Below are positions 51,757-63,116 of a DNA stretch of 64,000 bases, piece by piece. Location of the stretch: contig PZJY01000002.1 in assembly GCA_031472005.1 (NCBI GenBank), forward strand, positions 3,782,001 to 3,846,000, given 5' to 3'. The position numbers were made by a program, and so were the translations under genes. The notes beneath the pieces were generated by a model. That model was not told the origin of the DNA. It did no database searches and saw only the letters and a program-made list of their open reading frames with translations. Each line of letters starts with the position of its first letter. Positions within the stretch are counted from its first letter, which is position 1. The stretch comes from Tetracladium setigerum. Taxonomy: Eukaryota; Ascomycota; Leotiomycetes; Helotiales.

Positions 51757-52314
51757 ATGGTTCAAAGAATTCTTCCTATTACTATCTCTCATCATTTTTA
51801 TCAAACTACTGAGATCCATGCCCTCCCCACCAAACTATCAAGCAGCAACTATCATGAAGTAATACGCAGCCGCCCCAAAGCCTCCAAATTGCCATTCGGG
51901 AGTTGTTGGGATGCCTGCCTTCAACCACACGAACCTACGAATCGAGCCAGGGTGGACTGGATTCCATCAGATTATCGGCTACAATAACCGATACATTCCC
52001 GAACAGGACACTACATTAGTAGAAACTCCCCCAATCGCTCGGGGTGTTTCAATGATTTAACTTTCCAGCGAACGGTTTGTTACAAGCCTGATGAGAGACA
52101 TTCCTATGTGCTGCCATATGACCCAGCTGCTCCTCAGGAAGGAGACATTTGGTATGATACTGCCCCATTCCGAGCTGAATCCTCTATAGCGGCAAGTGGG
52201 GAGTGGAGCAAGTAGGCATGGAATGAGTACCAGCAATAAGAGTCCCGGACGCGTTCAAATCCTGCAGCGGATGGTGAAATAGAATGGGAGTATAGGCCTG
52301 CTCAACGGTGGTAA
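51757..52314 (+). pseudogene. degenerate reading frame, unidentified protein
   Basis: From an ATG, one frame of 186 codons reads with protein-like composition but holds internal stops at 51985, 52213 and 52237, and a fourth at 52312. Segments such as FNDLTFQRTVCYKPDERHSY, LPYDPAAPQEGDIWYDTAPF and DGEIEWEYRPAQRW are rich in Trp, Tyr and Pro, unlike random AT-rich DNA. Each stop is TAA or TAG and could derive from CAA or CAG by a C-to-T change. I do not recognise the parent family. It could be a missed multi-exon gene, but the stops do not lie inside obvious introns. Confidence 0.4.
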
Positions 52315-52606
52315 GAAGGTGGAACACAGAAATATAGATCGTCGATATTTTCATCATTGACCTAAACTTGTGATACTACGTATATATAAGAAGAGTTTGT
52401 TGATGAAAATTGACACTTTTATAAACGTGTAATGATGTTGTTGTTGGATTTATCTCAGATTAAAACTTTGATTAGTTTGATTGGTTACCTATGTGTAATA
52501 GGTCAAGTGGATGATTGAGTTAAATAGAATTATATTTTGAGACTAATAAAGTGCATAACTTCGTAAAGACATAATATCATCTCTCCCCTACTGAATAACT
52601 TATAGA

Positions 52607-55459
52607 TTAGACCACAGTCACAGTTCCATTCAAAACCAAATCCCGACTGCTGAATCCGACCTGGATGCCCATCTCCCCAGCAGGAATGACCCAATCCTGC
52701 GAAACAATATCCCAATAACTCAAATCTCTCCTCATCAACTTAAACTCCACAGTCTTGGTCTGCTTCCTCGACAAGTGCACATTCTCGAATCCTCTCAATT
52801 GTCTTGGAGGCGTGCCAGCTGGTGCGGTGGAAGGAAGAGCGAGGTAAAGTTGAGGAACGGTGGCACCATCAACAGCTCCAGTATTCTTCAATTGGATCTT
52901 GACCGAGTAAAGAGCTTCCCAGAGATCAGCGTTTCCTCCTGGAATGGTTGTTTGAGATTCTGAGCGGGCAGAGACGTTGGCGGAGGAATCGATCTTGGTG
53001 ATGGTGAGGTTCGACATGCTGAAGTTGGTGTATGAGAGACCAAAACCGAATTCGTATCTGACAGCCATGTTTTGGGCATCGAAGTATCGGTAATCAATCT
53101 CGAGCTTCTCGTCGAACCAGGCTTGCCATGCGTCGGTGTCGTTTGATTTGACGGAAGTAGTTGGGAGGCCGTTGTAATCATCCTTGCCCAAGGCGATGGT
53201 GTATGGAAGCTTTGCAGATGGGTTGACATCACCCCAGAGGACGTCGACGATTGCGTTTCCGGATTCTTGACCGGGGTAGTGAGCGGCGATGATGGCAGTG
53301 ACATTGGGGTGATCGGCAAATGGAATGTTGTTGATTCCGGAAGAATGTGTGATGACGATTGTGTTGTTGCAGTACGCGGCGACGTTCTCAACAACAGCAT
53401 TTCCCTCCCAATCGACGTCGAGAGACTTGCGATCGGCGGCTTCCTCGGCCCAGGTCTTGAGGAAAACTAAGCAGACTTCTGGTACGCCAGAGTTTAGCAA
53501 CGTGATGTCTGTTGTGAGATTGTTGTTTGCAAGGTAGGTGTTGTTGAGGTAGTATTGAACAATGACCTCTGGCTCGACCTTCTGGCGAATTGCTTGGAGA
53601 GGTGTGACAAGATAGGTCAATCTTCCGGTACCGGATCCACCTCCAGCTACGAGGGTTCCAAATTCAAAGTTTGCTTGGTTGAGAAGGCCTGGAGTGTCGT
53701 CACTCAAATCGTTGCCAAACACGGCGAGGGTCTTTGGTTTCGACAAAGGCAAGGCGTTGTTGGTATTCTTGAGAAGAACGGCGGAGGCGGCGCCAATCTT
53801 TCGAATGAGCTTGTGATGATCTGCGCGGACGTCACGAGATCTAGTGCCATTCAAATCGTATTCCGTGAACCAGGTGCTTCTTGGCGAGAAGTTGTTGATG
53901 TCTGCAGATGATGGATCGACGGTTGGAAACTCGGAATCCTGTCCGAGGAAGTAGTAAGGGGTCATGATACGAAGAATCATATCATCTACGCGAGAAGAGT
54001 CCAGAGTACCGTTGTTGACTGCAAGTGTCACGTTGCCGCCAAAGTCGGAAGCCTCTCCAAATGTCAATCCATAGAGACCGAGACCACCGGGCATATTCAT
54101 ATCCAAGCCGGCCTCAATTGAAGGAACACCAGAGTGTGTTGCACCCCAATCAGACATCACATAACTTCAAAGGAGGTCAGTATTATTCTTGTAACTAGGA
54201 AGTGTACAGCACATACCCTTGGAAGCCAAGTTCCTCTTTTAACAAACCGTTCAGGGCCTTGGAGTTCTCGCAGGCGTACGATCCGTTCAGTCGCTGATAT
54301 GCGCACATAACACTAGCTACTCCAGCATGGACAGCATTTGCAAATGGCCTATGAGAACGTTAGTGTTAATGAAGGGAAAAATCGTGTGTTGGATTCTGGA
54401 GACCGGAGGAACGTACCACATGTACAATTCGTGAATAGTTCTGTCGTCAATATTCGAGGAGATGGATTCCTGTACGATGTGGCCACCAAATCCACCTGGC
54501 CCAGAATAGGTTGGGTTTCCTATCAATAGAAGTCAGCGTCATGATTGGAGATGTGAAAGGGTGAGAGAAAGGTTGATGTAAAGTGAGCACGTGACAATTT
54601 GACTGCAGCCAACCAACACATCGGGAGCTCAAATTGGGTGCTGATTTTATCTCAAGGAAATAGCGATCAGAAAGAATCAAACTCACGTTGGGTTTCCTAT
54701 ATTCGTTAGCATGAAGTCAACAGACGAGTTGCGCCAAGTCCTCGCTTACCTGCTCATTACCAATCCAATGTTTGGCACATGCTTGAATTCCATTGCTTTG
54801 GAGGCCTTGAATGGTTTCCTCCATTCCAACACCAGTGAGATATGGATCTGGGGAGAAACCTTCCCAATTTCTACCAGCATAAGCCGATCGACCAAGAGGT
54901 CCCGCAACAGGGCTACGAAATGTCAATAAGATAAAAACACACAGGTACTTTACAGAGTGATCACTTACGACAAAGCAACGTGAGCTCCCTTTCCTCTGAA
55001 CTCAGCTCCCATTTCAACACCACGATCATACATCAACTGCCTGTCAAAAGTTGCAGCGACTGAGACACCTGCTGGGAAAACACTTGCGTAATCGGCGACA
55101 CGGATTGCAAGCGGACCATCTTGAAGACAGAGACCACCAAATCCAAGACGTGGAATGGCGATGATGTTTCCAACACATGGACCGGGTCTACCAGTGACCA
55201 TGTTTGCTTTCTCCTCGGGTGTCAGTTGGGCGACGAACTCTCTTGCGCGTGCGAGGGCGTCTTCCCAACCTCCAGTACCGGTCATGTTCGCTAGAATATG
55301 TTAAGATCTGTCGGAAAGAATATGAAAGGGAAGGAGCATACGAGAAGGGTAGACTGGTGGAGAGTGGCCATATGCACCGAGTATTGTTGTATTGGCAGGT
55401 TGTACCACAGCAAGTGCTGGGACGAGGAGAGCTGCAACAGACAGTAGAGAGGAAAGCAT
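52607..55459 (-). CDS. Secreted beta-glucosidase, glycoside hydrolase family 3
   Basis: Retaining beta-glucosidase that splits cellobiose and other beta-glucosides outside the cell. Exons are 55459-55342, 55290-54969, 54912-54750, 54696-54687, 54519-54417, 54348-54217 and 54164-52607, 801 aa in all. A signal peptide (MLSSLLSVAALLVPALA) is followed by the GH3 barrel. Barrel motifs include RLGFGGLCLQDGPLAIR, GRNWEGFSPDPYL, KHWIGNEQETQRN and the nucleophile D288 in YVMSDWGATHS. The second alpha/beta domain and the C-terminal fibronectin-III-like domain follow (EFGFGLSYTNFS, PPRQLRGFENVHL). There are many N-glycosylation sites. Exon 4 is only 10 nt and is required for the conserved ETQRNPTYSG segment. 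The substrate is inferred from the family. Confidence 0.94.
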
Positions 55460-55529
55460 CTTGAATGAAAGATTGCAAACGTTGGATTGTCTGACGATCT
55501 CAAGAGCAAGTTGAGGGAAACATGTTGGA

Positions 55530-55536
55530 CTTTATA
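55530..55536 (-). promoter_or_regulatory. TATA box of the GH3 beta-glucosidase gene
   Basis: TATAAAG on the minus strand, 71 nt before the start codon. Confidence 0.5.
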
Positions 55537-56954
55537 TTATCATGAAGCTCCCTCACTCGGTTGTCGGATCTGAACTCTCCCTCGTCACTGTGACATGGAT
55601 TCGTTGCCTGCCAATTATACCTTCACTTTTAAGATCGGGGATCCCGTTAGTACGGTCCCTGTCTGAGAAATTACCTCTCTTGACAGTAGAAATCGTAGAT
55701 CTAAATAACGAAAGCTCTAATTACTCCAGTAAATAGGCGACTCTGGGCCTAAACAGGCCGTAAAAGCTACTTCCCTGCACTTATGAACCCCATATAATCC
55801 CCATAGAACGCTCCCATTTTACTCGACTGACTAGGTTCAACCGGGGGAGGGGCATTTCCTTGCAGACTTCAGCAAAGTTTTCAGGAATTGACTTCGCTCG
55901 AACTGTTGAGCTTGAGCCATGGACCCCCGAAGTTTTACCGGCACACCAAACAACATTGACCAGTGAAAATTGGAAGCAACGAGCTATGCCCTGCGAAGCG
56001 AAGAGTTTGATGTGCATGCTATGCATCGTGGTCGGTGATTGACGGCGAAAACTGGAGTGTGGAGTCTGGAGATTCGAGTGTGGGAAGTCCGGATGACAAA
56101 ACAAAAACCGCAAAATTGGGATTGTCGAGAAAACAAAGCAGAACCTGTCAGTCAGTTCTTGTCCGTTTAAAAATGCATCTTAGAGAAGGGCCGAATTCAA
56201 GTGCCCTGTATGGATCCCGGAGTACCTTACTCGCCCCGCACCCCGCATCTCCGGGCTTGAGTCATGACAACCCCAGTTGAAAGCTTAAATACTTCAGCGA
56301 GCCTCGTGACGGTAAGTTAAGGTACGGTAGTCGATTATTAGCGGTTGTGGCCGTGAACAAGCTCTTTACAAGATATTGGCAAAAACCGTTGAAGTATAAG
56401 AGTGACGTCGCAAAAGATGAAGACAGCTCTAATTCTCGCTTAGTTGAGTTCCTCGTAGATGTCAACTCACCATTGTAAACTCTAAAAAATCTTCATAACC
56501 ATGAAATCTGAGTGCGTAAGAATTATCAGTCAGTAGTGGTTTCTTTTGCTGGGGGTAAGGATCCGTAGTCGATCTTGCCCCATCTGTGCAAATTACAATG
56601 CTAATTTTTGAGGAACTTACATGAACCTCCATATCCCACTTTATTGTATAATATACCACCGACTCATCTCATCTTGTTTGCAGAAATAACTGACTTATTC
56701 CCAGTAGCCGACCGCCATCGAAGAAAGTCGGTCCGGTAGGAGTACTCTTCTACCGCTAGTTCTCAACCCCGCCTACAGCTTCGTCATGAACCCCGCCTCC
56801 TCCGGCTTGACCCTCCACATTTTGGGAGCTTCGTAAGTCTTATTTGCTTCCAAGATTTACCTATTGCTAGCCCCGATGGTGAGCCGTGATGCTTCTTCGT
56901 CGGCAATTTTTCGAGAGTGGGGAACCGAAAGGGTGGTAACCGAGGTTTTACCGG

Positions 56955-56976
56955 TGCCTACCTAGGCAGGTAGGCA
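56955..56976. repeat. perfect 9-bp inverted repeat (hairpin) with 4-nt loop
   Basis: TGCCTACCT, a four-base spacer AGGC, then AGGTAGGCA. It lies in a gene-free stretch, so it is neither a clear terminator nor a known operator. Confidence 0.6.
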
Positions 56977-58837
56977 TCTAGTGGATAGTTCTTGAACATG
57001 TTCTTGTCGAATAATGGACTCGTAAAGTAGATCGCAATAAATCTAAATTCGAGAGCAGAGTTGAAAATGCACTGAGTATCATCTTAGTACTCTCCATTGA
57101 CATGGAAGCGGTTCTCAATACTCCCCATAACGAAATAGGTAAACGCTTCAGAGTGAAGACGCGAGATCGTCATATGTCTTCAAAGAACACGGAGAAACGA
57201 TCATTCCCGACGCCTTGGTATTGTCCACTTCTTCGGAGAAGAACATGAATGTAGCCGCTTCCAGACCGTACCGATATGGAGAAAGCTAACACCCCTCGTC
57301 CACTTTTCCATTGATCTGATGTGCCAATGCTTCCGCTGGCACCAAAAATGCCAACTGAAGCTCTCCTCAAAGCACAACTAGTCCCACGACTCACGAGAGA
57401 TATCCCTTGCCAACGCCCACCACCTTCTCTTCGGCCCTTCTTTCTCGCAAACATTACGAAAAATCTGTACAAGACATGCATCTCCTTCTCGTGAAGTATA
57501 GTTTCCACAATGAAGTGCATCCGATTCCGCACTTCAACATTCTCGAATTTGATTCCTCTTTTGTTGAGTTGAATCTATCTCAACCATGACAGCATGGCAT
57601 TGCTCGCCCAGAGGCACGTTATCCCTTTGTCTCTCGTTATGATTCCCAGCAAAATTTGGGCGAGATGTCCCGCATGAACCAATAGTTTCTTTTCGCCGAG
57701 CCCCATCCAACTTTTGAGGTCGATTCTCGTCAGAATCTGCGATAACTTGAAACTGTAGTTGTATTCGAGTTAGTTCAATGGCAGACCTGCATCAGGTAAG
57801 AATGCGACGTTCGTTGTCTCTCATCCTGGTTCATTGGTGTAAGAAGTCGACAACTCTTCTTTCTCTGATGACGAGAGCACCGCCTTGAGTCCAAAGGTTT
57901 GAAGAGTCCTCCCTTGGTCGGTAGTACGAAAGAAATCGTTGTGGATAGCGGGCGCTGCGAACAAATGATGTATTGGGTGAGAAGATGGCAGGGCGGCACG
58001 AAGGCAAGTAGATTGATGATGTTTCGAGGAAGAATCGATAATCTTCCGAAGAAGAACAAAATATTCGGCTATCTCTAGACTTAAGAAACTCGTGGAGTGT
58101 CCTAACTTCGAAAGTGGTCAGAAAGCAATCTCTGGGGCCATTGTGATAATGCCTCGCGCTCCATCAACGCTTTGTACAGCCGACATTTGCAGATGGGTAG
58201 TTCCATAACAGGTCGGTCGTCTGAAGAAGGTTTTGATGCCCTTATATTTTCTTCGCGCATTGAGCATCAGCTGCTCTCAATAACTAGCTAAGAGAGACAC
58301 CGCGAATCGGAAGATGAAGACTGAGGTTGTGGAGTAGATTGAGAAGTACATTGTCCTGGTGATTCGCCAAAGGTTTACCCGTCTTCGGCATTTGGAAAGA
58401 ACCAGGGGCAAATCTGACACGAGCACGAGCTTGATGGGCAGACATTAATGGAAAGACCAACCAGAAAAATAGCCAATTGTCTTCGAGATTGTTCGTCGCT
58501 CAAAATGGACCCTTTCGTACAAGATGACCACAACCCGGAAAAGAGACCAGACTTCTTCCGTATCTTTAAGAACGGGACAAAAATCGAAACAAAATCCGCA
58601 GAAAATACCTACCCGGACAGTTTAATAATTTAATTACTTGCGAGTTTGAGACATTCCCACCAGCTTGATACGTCAAGTTCAGTTGTGGCCTTGCCATCGT
58701 CGAGAGCTTCGATTAGCATTGATTGTTCAAGCTTTAGTCCAGAGACACTTGATAAATGAGAAGAAAAGATGATAGGTCTGAAAAGCAAGTAAGCAATCCT
58801 GGTTCAAGTAGATGCAGGTGAATACGTGAGCGGTGAA

Positions 58838-59121
58838 CCGTGTGTTGTAACCTTATAAGACAGGCTTATTAAGGCACTCTTTAAATATTCACTTAGCCCG
58901 AGTTTCTTTAACGCGGTATATTTACCTAGTTAAAGAAGTTCACCCACGATACGATCGGGTTACTTTAATTATTGTTCGAGGAGGAGCACGCTACGTCCTT
59001 GTTCGGCGAGCGCAAAGGCTGCAGTATATCCGAAGACGCCTGCGCCGACTACTATAACGTCTGCTTCGTGATAGAGACGTCTGCGTTCCTCGTTGAGTGT
59101 TTGGGAGGTTGTGCGAAACAT
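58838..59121 (-). pseudogene. ERG1: squalene epoxidase (ERG1) N-terminal relic
   Basis: The minus strand starts with an intact ATG frame of 50 codons: MFRTTSQTLNEERRRLYHEA, then DVIVVGAGVFGYTAAFAL and GRSVLLLEQ. This is the FAD-binding GxGxxG beta-alpha-beta unit of squalene monooxygenase. A stop follows at 58969. Beyond it the same frame still reads ERG1-like sequence with more stops: PDRIVGELL, stop, then TALKKLGLSEYL, fading after YKVTTHG. The remaining 400-odd residues of the enzyme are absent. Some changes are C-to-T or G-to-A (a Gln codon to TAA after GELL), but two other stops need transversions, so plain decay has also occurred. The functional gene must lie elsewhere. Confidence 0.72.
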
Positions 59122-60149
59122 GGTTGGGGTTCAGTGGCCGCGGGGTCTGAGGACAGCCAAAAAAGTGGTTCTGATGCGGTTGTTTCGAGTACTTTTTTTC
59201 TTGCTGGTTGAAAGCGAAGGCGAGGACGGATGGCGGATGTCTTTGTTGAAATGTCAGGGCATAACGAGGGAAGAGGTGGTCTGGATATGGTCTGATTTGG
59301 AGAATTCAATCGACCGAGGGGATGATTCTATGGGGAGATAAAATAGGGAGATAAAATAGGGAGAGGGATGGGCCGATTATCGAGGAGAGGCAGCGGAGGC
59401 TTCTCCTTCAATTTTATTCAGTGAAATTACCATTCCAATCCGTTGATTGGTTAGCACGTGAAAAATGCATTATCATATGCAACTGAGAGGTGGAGAACGC
59501 GTGTTACTTGTTGGTTACTTGATATTCCCATTTCTAACCATCTCTCGTGCCATTACAAACAGGTAATAACTTTGGTTGAGTGATTTGGAGGAGAAAGTCA
59601 TTACGCGTTGATGGAAAACGAAATCTCTTGTCAAAAAAGGGGTACGGCTTGGCAAGACAACCTTAATGTCAGATTGGACATTCTCACCATGAGGAAGAGG
59701 GAGGGGGGCGAGATAGACTTATTCTGGCTTAATACTATACTCTCCTTCATGCCTAGGTACCTTCTCTGAACCTCATTTGTGTCCCTCAATTTGATGGGCT
59801 TGTTCAAGTAAGTTTCCAGTACAGAATCGCTGTGCAGGCTCCTACTGAACCAATTCCCAGGGTTTTGATGAGAGGTTGCGAAAGCATTTTCTTCAAGTGT
59901 TGCGGCGATGGCAGCACTGAATCCCAGGCCTAAACGGAAAAATAATAGAGACTTCAAGCACAATCACACATGGAAATCATGAACATATGTTATTTGGATG
60001 ATTTTTGACCTTTTGCTAAATGCTACATTTCGAGCGGTTTGGTTTAGTATGACGCCCAAGCTCACATCAACACATCAACAATTTGGACACCACAGTAAAC
60101 GAGAACCCTCAAAGCTTTTTCATCTTCATCGAGAGCCTGTTATATCATT
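59122..60149. other. intergenic region
   Basis: About 1 kb. A 110-codon minus frame at 59631-59963 does not begin with ATG and shows no domain, so I do not support it. No RNA gene seen. Confidence 0.55.
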
Positions 60150-63037
60150 TCATCGTCCCTTTAACACGTCATCATTGACATTCGCGAGTGGAGCATATCC
60201 TTGGCCTTGAATCAGCCAGGAATTATCGGCAGCCACAAAGTCAGTCCCAGCCATCGGGACAGTCCAAGTATACGTGTACCCACTCTGAGTCTGAGGCGCG
60301 GTACCAATAGGTGTCCACGACCAATCCGCATTAGCCTTAGAATCGGTATTCCAGGCCCCAGCGTACTTGTAAAAGCCAGAGTAAAACTCATTGCCTTCAA
60401 CGAGGTACTGATAAACTTCGGTCCGTGTCACACGTATAGGTATCACAAGTATAGGTGAGGCACCGTATCCTTCAATGCCAATCGGCCATCCGCTTCTGAT
60501 TCCACTATCGCCCGAGCTTTTGCCGTTGTTGAGGAAGAGTCGCACGAATGCGTATGGAATCAGGACGTCGGCTTTGTAGGTGACGGTGTCGCCATTTTGG
60601 GTGTATCTAACATTGCTGATTGTGCCGCCGGCTGGGAGAGATTTCGTCCTAACTTCGAGCGAGCGGGGGCTACCTCCACCGCCTGAAGCCAACTTTGTCC
60701 GTACGTCAAAGCCGAGATCGGATCGATCAGGCCCGAGCATGCCAATCGTGGCTCGAGTCAGTGAGGCCGGTAAATCTAGGTACAGTTCACCGTTCATATA
60801 TACCCCGTAGCTTAGAGCATTCGCGACTGCCGACCAAGTAAAGGTGACGGAGCTATAATCCACAGAAGAGACAGCCGCATCAGATGGAAGACCGGCAACG
60901 TATTCGCCAGAAGTTTGAGCTGGTTCGTCAATGCGAGGCTTGCCACCTGATACAGCGTTAAGAACTGCTTGCATATAACCCTCGCTAGGCAGATTGTCGT
61001 ATGGATTTGGGTTATCATCATCAGTGATTTCTATAAGACCTACGTGCCGGCTCCGTGCAAGAGCTGCAATCTTCGTGATCTGATCCTGTGGCACTCTATA
61101 AATAATATGCCAGATCTTTCGGGGATCTTTGGGGATCCAATCGTTAGGCACAAAGTTATTCTGATAGCTCTCATAGCTGCTCTCAAACGTCAACAGCGTA
61201 TCCATAGTGTCCTCGTAACATTGTGCCATCGGCGATCCAGGATTGAGAACTGTGAATGAGCCGGGATAGTAGCGCTTTGTGAAATCGTTGATATATTTGT
61301 ACAAATCCGAGTAGATATTATTTGGGCCACATTCTGGCCAGCCCTCGTCGAAAAAGATGCCGCCTATACTGCTGCCATACAGCTGGTGCCACATGCCGAT
61401 GTCTTGTTCAATTTGTGAGACCCAGTCTGCAAGGTTATTCGATCCTAGTCGAGTTGTGAATTTTTGCTGACTGACGCCTAGGTACCCAGTGCGGACATAT
61501 CCAATAATCGTTTTGCCTTGACTCGCAGCCTGATCAATCACGTTTTCCAGGCTGGATCGACCTTATAGTCTGGACCGTTTAAGACGTTCGCAACCAACAC
61601 GCTGACCTTCCCAGTATCATAAGAGATAAGTCGTTGCCAAGCAGCTGGATCTCCAAGTGGGTTGATGTAAGATGCAATTGCAATCTGTTGATCTCCTGAA
61701 CTAGTTCCAGTATCGTCAGGACTTTCCTTCTCATCCTTGAGGTATTGCTTCACGATTGCATCGTAGATAATGCCGGCCAATTTGGGAGTAGGATGGAAGA
61801 TACGGGCGCGATAACCGATTGTGTCGGACCAGAAATTGTATTCGGCTTGAACATCGTTTCCAATTGCTGCTTTGAGCCCCTGTTCGTCAACCAGAGACCA
61901 GAAGTCGTTCACGTAGTCGACCCACAAAGTTTGCTTCGGATTCCACGCCAGAGAGCTTGCTTTTGAAGTTGCGACCTGGTTAAGGTAGTCGAGGCCGGCA
62001 CTCTTTTCATTGAGGTGGTAAGGGTAGTGGAAGAAGGCGGCATTGTCATTGCTCTGATCAGGCTCTTTAACACCCGGCTCACAGAAGCGTGATCCACCAA
62101 TCAACGCATCAAAATCAATGTACCTCACAGTACTGGATCCGCTGTTTTGATCAACGGCCTTTTTGATAGCCGCATTCAACATTCGGGACATGGCGTTGAA
62201 ATCTTTGCGAAGAGCCCTCGTCATCATAACATGCGGTTTTCCGTCGTCATTCGGGTTGGCATTTCGAGCGAACGTCACCGTGTCGCAATAGGGGTCTTCA
62301 TCATTGAAAAATTGTCCATAACTCGTTACATAGAGTTTGAAAAGGCTGTTGTTCTTCTTGCCCACTGTAACGATCTTCTTGATGACTCCGTCGATTTTGG
62401 CGACCAGTTCGTTATTTGGTGTAGAGCGACTGCTGTCTTGAGCAAGCAAAGACCAGGTAAGTTCCCTCTGCTCATCACAGGTCCGCGTTTTGAAACCCTG
62501 GCTGAGTGGGAAACTGCAACGATAACATTGGCACGGTATACAACAGTTGTATTGTAGGACTTACGGAAATCCCTCCACGATGCAATTACTGAGAATGCCG
62601 GGAAAATCAATGTCATCTCCTCCTACCGTCACAGTGCCCATGGTTGGCTTTCCAATGCCTGGTCGAGGATAATATTGCCAGTTTGGATTTCCTGAACCTT
62701 GATCACTTTCATAGAATTGGAACTCTTCAACCTCCTCTGCTGTTGCGCCAGAGCAGACGACATTGTTAAATTTACCCCCCGAGCCTGGGAGAAGTTTGTT
62801 CGGATCGGCGTTCATCAATTCGGGATAGGACTCTTCGTAACGTAGACAGCGGCGACCATTGATGTAGTTTCCTGCTCCAACACCGGAAGCGTAGGAGTCA
62901 CCCCATGCAGTCCATTCGAAGGAGGATGATCTTGTTCGGAGGAACTCATCTCGTGGATTGAGCTGGGTACGGTTTACCGTTGGAAAGGCGAGGAGAGGCG
63001 TCACCAGGGCAAGCCAAAGCAGTAACATTTCGATCAT
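60150..63037 (-). CDS. Secreted SGNH hydrolase fused to a spherulin-4 (GH135-like) domain; one-base frame break
   Basis: Exon 1 is 63037-62565. After an intron (62514-62564) the frame runs from 62513 to about 61543, where it hits a stop. The spherulin reading continues in the next frame to 60150; total about 945 aa. A signal peptide (MIEMLLLWLALVTPLLAFP) precedes an SGNH/GDSL esterase-like domain. It has nucleophile S48 in WGDSYASGVGAG, VTVGGDDIDF at the oxyanion-hole block where GGND is usual, and the catalytic FHPT at about residue 398. The second domain begins VSVLVANVLNGPDYKVDPAW, continues as DQAASQGKTIIGYVRTGYLG, and has GGIFFDEGW and EITDDDNPNPYDNLPS, all typical of spherulation-specific family 4. 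A fibronectin-III-like C-terminus follows. The break lies at an A4 run (61543-61546). One more A would join the frames, so it may be an assembly error, a mutation, or a 32-nt removed segment. Confidence 0.8.
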
Positions 63038-63109
63038 GCTACCGCAAGTAGAAGAGAGGTAAAAAGGACGTACAAGAGATGCGGTGACAAGGCAGGCCAG
63101 CTGCACAGA

Positions 63110-63116
63110 CTTTATA
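63110..63116 (-). promoter_or_regulatory. TATA box of the SGNH-spherulin gene
   Basis: TATAAAG on the minus strand, 73 nt before the ATG at 63037. Its position argues for that start rather than the open frame reaching 63106. Confidence 0.5.

Larger units (their letters stand above)
55460..58837. other. 3.4-kb region without a supported gene
   Basis: Upstream space of the beta-glucosidase followed by material with scattered coding-like fragments on the minus strand. Examples are a 120-codon frame at 57170-57532, protein-like stretches at 57.8-58.2 kb broken by stops, and an intact 53-codon ATG frame at 58284-58445 beginning MSAHQARARVRFAPGSF. No family is recognisable. Eroded gene remnants are possible. 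Confidence 0.4.

Noticed and set aside
59631..59963. 110-codon minus frame that looks like a small secreted protein
   Set aside because: It does not begin with ATG and the hydrophobic start is weak; no homologue is recognisable.
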